A stretch of DNA of 16,986 nucleotides from CAZHJA01 sp964532865 (lineage in GTDB: Bacteria > Patescibacteriota > Microgenomatia > UBA1406 > GWC2-37-13), in assembly GCA_964532865.1 (NCBI GenBank), contig CAZHJA010000018.1, positions 1-16,986 on the forward strand, given 5' to 3'. A model generated the notes under the pieces. That model was not told where the DNA came from. It made no database searches and saw only the letters and a program-made list of their open reading frames with translations. Within the stretch, counting starts at the first letter, position 1; each line of letters opens with the position of its first letter. Shown piece by piece: positions 1 to 6,288 of the stretch. Made by a program: the position numbers and the translations under genes.

Positions 1-1
1 T

Positions 2-190
2 CATAAAGTGCAATATTATTTTGATGAAAATAGAGTATTTATATATGGAAAATCATATGAAGAAATTCCAAATTATATTGGAAAAGCACTTATTTCAAAA
101 ACAAAGATAGCTAAAACAATTCCAATATATCCAAAAAAAGCCTTTATATTAAACCATAATAATTCATTTGAAATTGCAACAAGATATTAA
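2..190 (+). CDS. 3' end of an unidentified protein (5' end outside window)
   Basis: The reading frame is open from the left edge to the TAA at 188-190. A GTG at 8-10 could be a start, but the frame is open upstream (His-Lys before it), so this is more likely the C-terminal 60 or so residues of a longer protein. The visible part is rich in Tyr, Ile, Lys and Asn, with no membrane segment or motif that I recognise. It ends 26 bases before glyA on the same strand, so the two could be cotranscribed. I do not assign a function. Confidence 0.5.
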   Translation, partial: HKVQYYFDENRVFIYGKSYEEIPNYIGKALISKTKIAKTIPIYPKKAFILNHNNSFEIATRY

Positions 191-216
191 AATGTATATA
201 AATAAATTTAGTTAAT

Positions 217-1548
217 ATGAATTACTTAAATAAAACAGATAAAGAAATATCAAGCCTCATTAAAAAAGAAGAAAAACGTCAACAAAATACTCTTATGATG
301 ATTCCTTCAGAAAATATCGTATCACGCGCCGTAAGCCTTGCAGTAGGATCAGTTTTAGGAAATAAATATGCAGAAGGCTATTCAAAAAAAAGATATTACC
401 AAGGACAGGAATTTATTGACCAAATTGAAGAACTTGTAATTAAAAGAGCAAAAAAACTATTTAATGTACCGTATGTTAATGTTCAGCCTCATTCCGGTTC
501 TCCTGCTAATCTTGCTGTATATGTTTCTTTACTTGAAGAAAAGGATAAATTACTAGGTCTTGCTCTTGAATTTGGAGGACACTTAACACATGGGGCTCCT
601 GTTTCAGTTACTGGAAGATTTTTTAATTCAATTCAGTATGGATTAAATAAATCAGGATATATAGATTATGATGAAATACAAAGAATTGCAAAAAAAGAAA
701 AACCCAAAATTATAGTTGCAGGAACCACAGCATATCCAAGAATAATTAATTGGAAACTTTTTGCAAAAATAGCAGACAGTGTAAATGCTTATCTTTTGGC
801 AGACATATCTCATCTTTCAGGACTTATAATATCCAATGTATATCCAACACCTGTGCCTTACGCACATATTATTACAACAACAACTCACAAAACATTAAGA
901 GGCCCAAGAGGTGCTATGATTATGCTAACAAAAAAAGGGATAAAAAAAGATCAAGATCTTCCAAAAAAAATTGATAGAAGTATTATTCCAGGATTACAAG
1001 GAGGGCCACATATTAATGCAATTGCAGGAATCGGTGTTGCATTAAAAGAAGCATCAACAAAAAGATTTAAAGCTTATTCAAAACAAATTATATTAAATGC
1101 AAAAATTCTAGAAAAAGAACTTATCAAATATAATTTCAATTTGGTATCAGGAGGAACAGACTCTCATCTTTTACTTATTGATTTAAAAAACAAAAATATA
1201 TTAGGAAATACTGCTGCAGAAGCATGTGAAAAAGCGGCAGTTGTATTAAATAGAAATGCTGTTCCACATGATACTAATCCTAGATTTTATCCTTCAGGAA
1301 TAAGGCTGGGAACACCTGGAATAACAAGCAGAGGAATGAAAAAACAGGAAATGATACAAATTGCAAAGTATTTAAATCAAATAATTCAAGGTCTTGCAAA
1401 ATCAAAAGAAAAAATGAAAATAGCATCTATTGAAGAAAGAAAGAAAAGTATAAGAACTAAAATTATTAATAATACTCCTGATATAAAGATAGTTCTAAAA
1501 AAAGTAAAAGCTCTCTGCAAGCGGTTTCAAGTAAAAAAAATGTATTAA
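217..1548 (+). CDS. glyA: Serine hydroxymethyltransferase
   Basis: This PLP enzyme of the cytoplasm interconverts serine and glycine and charges tetrahydrofolate with a one-carbon unit for thymidylate, purines and methionine. Seen in the sequence: GNKYAEGY and KRYYQGQ near residues 48-64, the PHSGSPAN motif around 91-98, GGHLTHG at 120-126, the cofactor-contacting ADISH with Asp196 and His199, and TTTTHKTLRGPRG with the Schiff-base lysine at Lys225. IRLGTPGITSRG lies in the C-terminal domain. The 443 residues are slightly longer than the usual 410-430, with a basic C-terminal tail that still carries the family-like LCKRF element. The ATG at 217 is chosen because the family N-terminus fits and the upstream gene stops at 190. 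There is no Shine-Dalgarno sequence before it; a weak TAAATT lies at -14 to -9. No catalytic residue appears to be missing. Confidence 0.97.
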   Translation: MNYLNKTDKEISSLIKKEEKRQQNTLMMIPSENIVSRAVSLAVGSVLGNKYAEGYSKKRYYQGQEFIDQIEELVIKRAKKLFNVPYVNVQPHSGSPANLAVYVSLLEEKDKLLGLALEFGGHLTHGAPVSVTGRFFNSIQYGLNKSGYIDYDEIQRIAKKEKPKIIVAGTTAYPRIINWKLFAKIADSVNAYLLADISHLSGLIISNVYPTPVPYAHIITTTTHKTLRGPRGAMIMLTKKGIKKDQDLPKKIDRSIIPGLQGGPHINAIAGIGVALKEASTKRFKAYSKQIILNAKILEKELIKYNFNLVSGGTDSHLLLIDLKNKNILGNTAAEACEKAAVVLNRNAVPHDTNPRFYPSGIRLGTPGITSRGMKKQEMIQIAKYLNQIIQGLAKSKEKMKIASIEERKKSIRTKIINNTPDIKIVLKKVKALCKRFQVKKMY

Positions 1549-1563
1549 ACACTTACGATTAGG

Positions 1564-1569
1564 TATAAT
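1564..1569 (+). promoter_or_regulatory. Candidate -10 box (TATAAT) for the small membrane protein/wecA-like/miaB operon
   Basis: A perfect TATAAT sits in the 32-base gap after glyA, 11 bases before the ATG at 1581. Transcription starting about 7 bases downstream would leave a leader of only about 5 bases. No convincing -35 box is visible. Confidence 0.5.
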
Positions 1570-1580
1570 ATTTAATAAAT

Positions 1581-1889
1581 ATGCAATATTATTTTCTAAT
1601 AGCAGGAAATGCAATAATGATTTTTATTTTTGGACTAAAATTCAATAAACTTCCTCCACAGATTCCTTTATTTTATTCTGCTCCTTGGGGAAAAAATCAA
1701 TTAGCAGAACTTTGGATGATTGGATTTCTTCCAATAATTGTAAATGGGTTCTTTTTTGTAAATATATGGATAAAGAACAGATTTTTTGCTGAAAATGATT
1801 TTATTAAAAAAGCAGTACAATATATAAATATATTTTTAATAATCTGTATAACTCTAATTTTTGTTAAAATAATTTTGCTTATTTCCTAA
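1581..1889 (+). CDS. Small three-helix membrane protein, DUF1648-like
   Basis: This is a 102-residue integral membrane protein of unknown function. Three hydrophobic segments are visible at about residues 3-19, 46-65 and 80-101. Between the first two is a loop with a LPPQIPLFYSAPWG motif at about 24-37, which resembles the N-terminal signature of DUF1648 proteins (a Leu-Pro-x-x-Ile-Pro-x-hydrophobic core followed by a Gly). The gene lies one base upstream of the WecA-like gene and has its own TATAAT, so it is probably the first gene of that operon. A role beside polyprenyl-linked sugar synthesis is only a guess from position. No catalytic motif is seen. Confidence 0.75.
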   Translation: MQYYFLIAGNAIMIFIFGLKFNKLPPQIPLFYSAPWGKNQLAELWMIGFLPIIVNGFFFVNIWIKNRFFAENDFIKKAVQYINIFLIICITLIFVKIILLIS

Positions 1890-1890
1890 T

Positions 1891-2946
1891 ATGCCTCCTT
1901 TAATTATTTTCATAATCGCAACTTTTATCTCATTTCTTCTTACAATACCTACAATTAAGTTTGCTAAAAAATTTTCTCTTGTTACAAACAAAAAAAAGAG
2001 AAAGCATCCTGCCCATACTCATAAAGGAATAATACCCAGAGGAGGAGGACTACCTATTTATTTTACACTTTTAATAAGCTCCCTTTTATTCCTTCCTATG
2101 TCAAAAATAATTATTGGTATTCTTGTCGCAAGCTTTTTTCTTCTTGTTATTGGTATTCTTGATGATTACTATGATTTGTCTCCATATTTGCGTTTTGGAG
2201 CAAACATTTTAATCTCTTCTATTGTTGTTGTATGTGGATTAGGAATTCCATATATATCAAATCCCTTGGGAGGAATAATACGTCTTGATCAAGTTGTTTT
2301 AACAGTAAATTTATTTGGGATAAGAAATCTTTTAATTTTATCTGATATATTGGCAATTGTTTGGCTCACTTGGACTATGAATATGATTAATTGGAGCAAG
2401 GGAGTTGATGGGCAACTCCCAGGATTTGTTGCTATTGCAGCATTTTTCCTTGCACTTATTTCACAGCGCTTTGTCAGTCATGATATTAACATAACAACTG
2501 TTATGTTTCTTTCATTTATTGTTGCTGGAGCATATTTAGGATTTCTTCCGCATAATTTTTATCCTCAGAAAATAATGCCTGGATATGGTGGAGGAGCACT
2601 TGCTGGATTCCTTCTTGGAATTCTTGCAATTTTATCATTTGGTAAAGTAGGTACTGCAATTTTAATTCTTTCTGTTCCTTTAATTGATGCAGTATATACA
2701 ATAACAAGAAGAGTCATTAACAAAAAGTCACCATTTAAAGCTGATTGGGGGCATTTCCACCATAGGCTTCTTGAAATTGGATGGGGAAAAAGAAGAGTTG
2801 CATGTTTTTATTGGGCAATAACATTTATACTTGGAATATCCAGTTTATTTTTTAAAGGATTTCAAAAACTTATTGCATTTGTAGCAATAGCTATTATATT
2901 ACTTACATTTATATACATAATAGGCAAAATAAAGAAAATCACATGA
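1891..2946 (+). CDS. WecA/MraY-family polyprenyl-phosphate sugar-1-phosphate transferase (glycosyltransferase family 4)
   Basis: Members of this integral membrane family move a sugar-1-phosphate (often N-acetylglucosamine phosphate) from a UDP-sugar to undecaprenyl phosphate, the first membrane step of envelope glycan synthesis. Seen: about ten hydrophobic segments, PRGGGLPI at 49-56, the family Asp pair in GILDDYYDLSP (Asp91, Asp92), NMINWSKGVDG at 164-174 with Asp173, and the cytoplasmic GHFHHRL at 287-293. The 351-residue length fits. Two family acidic positions are altered: the usual N-x-x-DGxDG reads NWSKGVDG (Lys170), and the usual FMGDxGS reads MPGYGGG (Tyr232). The acceptor sugar therefore cannot be stated. 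The ATG lies one base after the preceding stop, and the 3' end overlaps miaB by four bases, suggesting translational coupling. WecA-like is better supported than true MraY because of the HHR motif; confidence in the family is high, in the substrate low. Confidence 0.9.
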   Translation: MPPLIIFIIATFISFLLTIPTIKFAKKFSLVTNKKKRKHPAHTHKGIIPRGGGLPIYFTLLISSLLFLPMSKIIIGILVASFFLLVIGILDDYYDLSPYLRFGANILISSIVVVCGLGIPYISNPLGGIIRLDQVVLTVNLFGIRNLLILSDILAIVWLTWTMNMINWSKGVDGQLPGFVAIAAFFLALISQRFVSHDINITTVMFLSFIVAGAYLGFLPHNFYPQKIMPGYGGGALAGFLLGILAILSFGKVGTAILILSVPLIDAVYTITRRVINKKSPFKADWGHFHHRLLEIGWGKRRVACFYWAITFILGISSLFFKGFQKLIAFVAIAIILLTFIYIIGKIKKIT

Positions 2947-4064
2947 AATATTTCATAAAGACTTTTGGGTGCCAGCAGAACGTATCAGACTCTGAAAGAA
3001 TTGCAAATACTTTTAAAAAATCAAGTGTATTAAAAGCTAAAGGATACAAAGATGCAAATATTGTTGTAATAAATACTTGTATAGTTCGTCAATCTGCAGA
3101 AAATAGAGTATATGGATTGGTAAATAATCTTGCAAAACTTAAGGAAAAAAAGAGAGAAAATAATGAATATTTTAAGATTATTGTAACAGGATGCATGGTA
3201 GGTCTTGCATTTAAAGATAAAACAGGAAAATATCTAAAAAAAATCAGAAGAGTAATGCCTCAGGTAGATGAATTTATGCCTATTGAAGAGATTGGATTTG
3301 ATACTCCCCCCTTAAGAACTGATAAAAAAAGCGCATGGGTTCCAATATCAAATGGATGCAATAACTTTTGTACATATTGTATAGTTCCAATGACAAGAGG
3401 AAAAGAAGTCAGTGTACCTTATAAAGACATTATTAAAGAATGCAAAGAATTAAAAAAAAATAGCTATGAAAATATTACGCTTTTAGGACAAAATGTTAAC
3501 TCATATGGAGCAGACATATTAAAATCAAAAAAAGAAAAAAAAGACTTAAAGCCTGTTTATGTAAAACACTTAGGAAAACTTAGAATTCCTACATTATTCC
3601 CCCATCTTTTAAATGAAGTTGCAAAATTGGGATTTAAAAAAGTTGATTTTCTCTCTTCAAATCCATGGGATTTTAGTAATGAATTAATTGATGTTATTGA
3701 AAAAAACAAAAACATTACACGCATTATTCATCTACCTGTCCAGTCAGGAGATAATAATGTATTAAAAAGAATGAATAGGTGGTATACAAAACAAGAATAT
3801 TTAGATTTAATAAAAAAGCTAAAAAAGAAAGTTAAAAATATTAAAATAACTACAGATATTATTGTAGGATTTTCTGGAGAAACAAGTAAAGAATTTCAAA
3901 ATACAATAGATTTGTGTAAAAAAGCAAAATTTAAAAAAGCATATATATCAATATATTCACCAAGACCTTATACTGCAGCAGAAAAAATATTAAAAGATGA
4001 TGTTTCACATAAAGTTAAAAAGAAAAGGTGGTTAATATTGGAAAGTATGATAAATAAATTATGA
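2943..4064 (+). CDS. miaB: tRNA-2-methylthio-N6-dimethylallyladenosine synthase, lacking the TRAM domain
   Basis: MiaB is a radical-SAM enzyme with two iron-sulfur clusters that adds a methylthio group to isopentenylated A37 of tRNAs reading UNN codons. The N-terminal UPF0004 domain holds three cluster cysteines, Cys10 (in FGCQQNVSDSE), Cys46 (NTCIVR) and Cys84 (TGCMVG). The radical-SAM triad CNNFCTYC is at 139-146 (Cys139, Cys143, Cys146). The FGCQQN start points to MiaB rather than RimO or MtaB. At 373 residues it is shorter than the usual 430-460: it stops soon after the radical-SAM domain and the C-terminal TRAM RNA-binding domain is absent. The start overlaps the WecA-like stop by four bases (ATGA). 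Its TGA abuts the stop of the reverse-strand gene, leaving no room for a TRAM domain in another frame. miaA is not in the window. Confidence 0.93.
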   Translation: MKYFIKTFGCQQNVSDSERIANTFKKSSVLKAKGYKDANIVVINTCIVRQSAENRVYGLVNNLAKLKEKKRENNEYFKIIVTGCMVGLAFKDKTGKYLKKIRRVMPQVDEFMPIEEIGFDTPPLRTDKKSAWVPISNGCNNFCTYCIVPMTRGKEVSVPYKDIIKECKELKKNSYENITLLGQNVNSYGADILKSKKEKKDLKPVYVKHLGKLRIPTLFPHLLNEVAKLGFKKVDFLSSNPWDFSNELIDVIEKNKNITRIIHLPVQSGDNNVLKRMNRWYTKQEYLDLIKKLKKKVKNIKITTDIIVGFSGETSKEFQNTIDLCKKAKFKKAYISIYSPRPYTAAEKILKDDVSHKVKKKRWLILESMINKL

Positions 4065-4295
4065 TACTAATGTAATATAAACTACGGCTAGTTTTCCAAA
4101 TAATGTAGCTTCTACAGTATGGTCAGGATATTTTTTCTTATGTTTTTTGGTTTCTATAACAACAAATTCAGCTAATTTGAAAAGCCTAGGGATATTATAT
4201 GATTGCGGGACTTCGGCATCTATCATAAAAACACAGTCCTGACATTCTACTTTAGCTCTATTTACTTCTTTACCTATTTCTGTTTCTATTATCAT
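4059..4295 (-). CDS. Hypothetical 78-residue protein with a CxxC pair
   Basis: I do not recognise this protein. It is soluble-looking, with no signal peptide or membrane helix. Near residues 18-21 it has CQDC, which could be a metal ligand pair or redox pair. The N-terminus is acidic, the middle is basic (KKHKKK at about 50-55), and the end is hydrophobic (VVYITLVS). It lies alone on the reverse strand, divergent from rfbB and convergent with miaB, overlapping miaB by the six bases TTATGA that hold both stops. A -10-like TATGCT at -14 to -9 from its ATG fits the spacing seen at other genes here and supports that it is real. Lack of homology evidence keeps confidence moderate. Confidence 0.6.
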   Translation of the reverse strand: MIIETEIGKEVNRAKVECQDCVFMIDAEVPQSYNIPRLFKLAEFVVIETKKHKKKYPDHTVEATLFGKLAVVYITLVS

Positions 4296-4303
4296 ATAAA
4301 CAA

Positions 4304-4309
4304 AGCATA
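4304..4309 (-). promoter_or_regulatory. Candidate -10 box TATGCT for the 78-residue gene
   Basis: Read on the reverse strand, TATGCT lies at -14 to -9 from the ATG ending at 4295. It matches four of six TATAAT positions, and the register equals that of other starts in this window. It implies a start of transcription within a couple of bases of the ATG. Confidence 0.35.
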
Positions 4310-4365
4310 AATAATTAAACCTTGCCTTAAATTATATTATTCTTTTTAAAAAATTCAATTCAAAT

Positions 4366-4376
4366 TGTGATAAAAT
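4366..4376 (+). promoter_or_regulatory. Candidate extended -10 (TGTGATAAAAT) for rfbB
   Basis: TG, one base, then GATAAA places an extended -10 element with its hexamer at -14 to -9 from the ATG at 4383. The alternative hexamer TAAAAT at 4371-4376 would start transcription at the A of the ATG itself. No Shine-Dalgarno sequence can fit. The same TG and ATA register occurs before argS. Confidence 0.5.
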
Positions 4377-4382
4377 ACAGTT

Positions 4383-5393
4383 ATGAAGCTATTAGTCACA
4401 GGAGGTGCTGGATTTATTGGTTCGAATTTTATTCTTTATTGGCTTAATAAATATCCTTCTGATAAAATAATCAACCTTGATCTTCTTACATATGCCGGCA
4501 ACTTAGAGAGTTTAAAAGAAATTGAAAATAACTCCAATTATTCATTTGTTAAAGGAAATATCTGTGATAGAAAGCTTGTTGATGAATTGGTAAAAAAAGT
4601 TGATATTATTGTTCATTTTGCAGCAGAAAGTCATGTAGACAGATCTATTCTTGATGCTGCTCCTTTTATTAAAACTAATATTCAAGGGACATATACTCTT
4701 TTAGAATCTGCTGTTAAAAATAATATTTCAAGATTCCATCATATTTCAACAGATGAAGTATTTGGAAGCTTGCAGTTAAATTCAGTCAAGAAATTTAATG
4801 AAAAAACCGCATATGATCCACACAGTCCTTATTCCGCCTCAAAAGCAGCTTCTGACCATTTAGTTAAGGCTTATGCTGATACATATAATTTGCCTGTAAC
4901 AATATCCAATTGCTCAAATAACTTTGGACCTTATCAATTTCCTGAAAAATTTGTTTCACTTGCAATAACAAATATATTAGAAGGTAAAAAGATTCCTGTC
5001 TATGGAGATGGCTTGCATGTTCGTGATTGGCTTTATGTTAAAGACCATTGCGCGGCAATTGATTTAATTCTTCAAAAAGGCAAAATAGGTAAAACCTATC
5101 TTATTGGTGGATTAACTCAAGACATATCTAATGTTGATGTAATAAAAAAGATAGTTAAAATAATGGGAATGGATATAGATTGTATTGAATATGTAAAAGA
5201 CAGACCAGGACATGATAGAAGATATGCAATAGACTGGAGTAAAATAAAACGTGAGCTTGGATGGTCTCCAAAACAAAACTTTGATAAAGCATTGGAAATA
5301 ACAGTTAAATGGTATAAGGACAATAAGGATTGGTGGGAAAAAATAAAATCAGGTGAATATTTAAAATATTACAAAAAACAATATAATAAATAG
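4383..5393 (+). CDS. rfbB: dTDP-glucose 4,6-dehydratase
   Basis: RfbB/RmlB is a cytoplasmic NAD-dependent short-chain dehydrogenase that turns dTDP-glucose into dTDP-4-keto-6-deoxyglucose, the branch point for rhamnose and other deoxysugars. Seen: the Rossmann motif TGGAGFIGS at 6-14, Asp33 followed by LLTYAGN at 34-40 which is diagnostic for this enzyme, VHFAAESHVDRS at 77-88, the catalytic Thr123-Asp124-Glu125 in STDEVFG, and Tyr150/Lys154 in YSASK. SNNFGPYQFPEK follows, as in the family. Length 336 is typical (330-360). The gene has its own promoter-like element directly before the ATG and is followed after 17 bases by rfbD. The nucleotidylyltransferase (rfbA) and the 3,5-epimerase (rfbC) are not in the window. 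Confidence 0.96.
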   Translation: MKLLVTGGAGFIGSNFILYWLNKYPSDKIINLDLLTYAGNLESLKEIENNSNYSFVKGNICDRKLVDELVKKVDIIVHFAAESHVDRSILDAAPFIKTNIQGTYTLLESAVKNNISRFHHISTDEVFGSLQLNSVKKFNEKTAYDPHSPYSASKAASDHLVKAYADTYNLPVTISNCSNNFGPYQFPEKFVSLAITNILEGKKIPVYGDGLHVRDWLYVKDHCAAIDLILQKGKIGKTYLIGGLTQDISNVDVIKKIVKIMGMDIDCIEYVKDRPGHDRRYAIDWSKIKRELGWSPKQNFDKALEITVKWYKDNKDWWEKIKSGEYLKYYKKQYNK

Positions 5394-5410
5394 AAACAAA
5401 AATAATTAAT

Positions 5411-6235
5411 ATGCTTAAAGTTGCAATAACAGGCTCAACAGGATTAATTGGCACACGATTAATTGAACTTCTTAATAATGACTTTGATTTTATTCCTCTT
5501 TTGCAAAAAGAAGTAGATATTACTAATAAGCTTTCTGTTAATAAAAAGATAGGTTCAATTAATTTTGATATTCTTCTTCATTTAGCCGCGTATACTAATG
5601 TAGATCAAGCTGAAAAGGAAAGGGAAAAAGCATATAATCTTAATCTAAATGGAACCAGATATTTATTTGAGGCAGTAAAAGCAAAATCAAAACAATTCAT
5701 ATATATCTCAACAGAGGCTGTATTTGACGGTAAAAATCCTCCATATTATGAAGACAGTATTCCAAATCCTCTTGGATATTATGCCCAAACTAAATTTGAA
5801 GCAGAAGAAATTGTAAAAGATAAAGCTATGATAGTAAGGATTGCTTATCCTTATCGAACATATTTTAAAAGAAAACCAGATTTTGTATGGAAAATAAAAT
5901 CATTGCTTGAAAATGGAAAAGAATTATTTATGATGACAGATGCAAAAATTACTTTAACATTTGTAGATGATATTGCCTATGCATTAAAATATTTGTTAAA
6001 TAATTATTCTCCTGAAATATTTCATATTGTTGGAGGAAATAGCTTGTCTCCATATGATGCGGGACTATTAATAGCTCAGAAATTTAAATTAAATAATAAG
6101 TTGATAAAATCAATAACATATGATGAATATATTAAAAATAAAGCTATAAGACCCAAATGCGCAGAAATTAAATCAAAGAAAAATAATTTCTATAAAATGA
6201 AAACGTTTCAACAAGGACTAAACTATATCTTCTAG
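5411..6235 (+). CDS. rfbD: RmlD-superfamily dTDP-4-dehydrorhamnose reductase-like enzyme
   Basis: This is a cytoplasmic SDR reductase expected to reduce a dTDP-4-keto-6-deoxysugar, classically giving dTDP-L-rhamnose. Seen: GSTGLIG at 8-14 for nucleotide binding, HLAAYTNVDQAE at 57-68 which is the RmlD signature, NLNGTRYL at 79-86, ISTEAVFDG at 99-107 (classically STDYVFDG), and Tyr124/Lys128 in YAQTK. The 274 residues are a little short for RmlD (about 285-300). The C-terminal half is divergent, so the product stereochemistry is uncertain and a related 4-ketoreductase is possible. Position directly after rfbB supports the dTDP-sugar assignment. The stop at 6233-6235 lies inside a nested inverted repeat. 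No Shine-Dalgarno sequence precedes the ATG. Confidence 0.82.
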   Translation: MLKVAITGSTGLIGTRLIELLNNDFDFIPLLQKEVDITNKLSVNKKIGSINFDILLHLAAYTNVDQAEKEREKAYNLNLNGTRYLFEAVKAKSKQFIYISTEAVFDGKNPPYYEDSIPNPLGYYAQTKFEAEEIVKDKAMIVRIAYPYRTYFKRKPDFVWKIKSLLENGKELFMMTDAKITLTFVDDIAYALKYLLNNYSPEIFHIVGGNSLSPYDAGLLIAQKFKLNNKLIKSITYDEYIKNKAIRPKCAEIKSKKNNFYKMKTFQQGLNYIF

Positions 6236-6255
6236 TTTAGAAAACTAAACCTTGT
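6211..6255 (+). terminator. Nested inverted repeat at the rfbD 3' end (weak terminator or alternative hairpins)
   Basis: ACAAGG (6211-6216) can pair with CCTTGT (6250-6255). Inside, GTTTAG (6235-6240) can pair either with CTAAAC upstream (6218-6223) or with CTAAAC downstream (6245-6250, loop AAAA). No long T-run follows, so this is at best a weak intrinsic terminator. It overlaps the rfbD stop codon. Confidence 0.3.
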
Positions 6256-6274
6256 TATTATAAATTAAATTGGA

Positions 6275-6280
6275 TATTAT
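6275..6280 (+). promoter_or_regulatory. Candidate -10 box TATTAT for ugd
   Basis: TATTAT lies at -14 to -9 from the ugd ATG at 6289, after a 53-base gap that begins with an inverted repeat. It would give an almost leaderless mRNA for the ugd-uxs-GT2 operon. Confidence 0.4.
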
Positions 6281-6288
6281 TAAGCTTT

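Noticed and set aside
750..974. 74-codon forward frame inside glyA
   Set aside because: It is an out-of-frame shadow of the conserved PLP region of SHMT.
3452..3460. A9 run in miaB (and a T9 run in epmA near 16059-16067) as programmed slippage sites
   Set aside because: Both frames are intact through the run and encode Lys-rich segments; homopolymers are common in this AT-rich sequence.
4419..4427. GGTTCGAAT resembling a tRNA T-loop
   Set aside because: It lies in the conserved GFIGSNF coding region of rfbB, and no acceptor or anticodon stem surrounds it.
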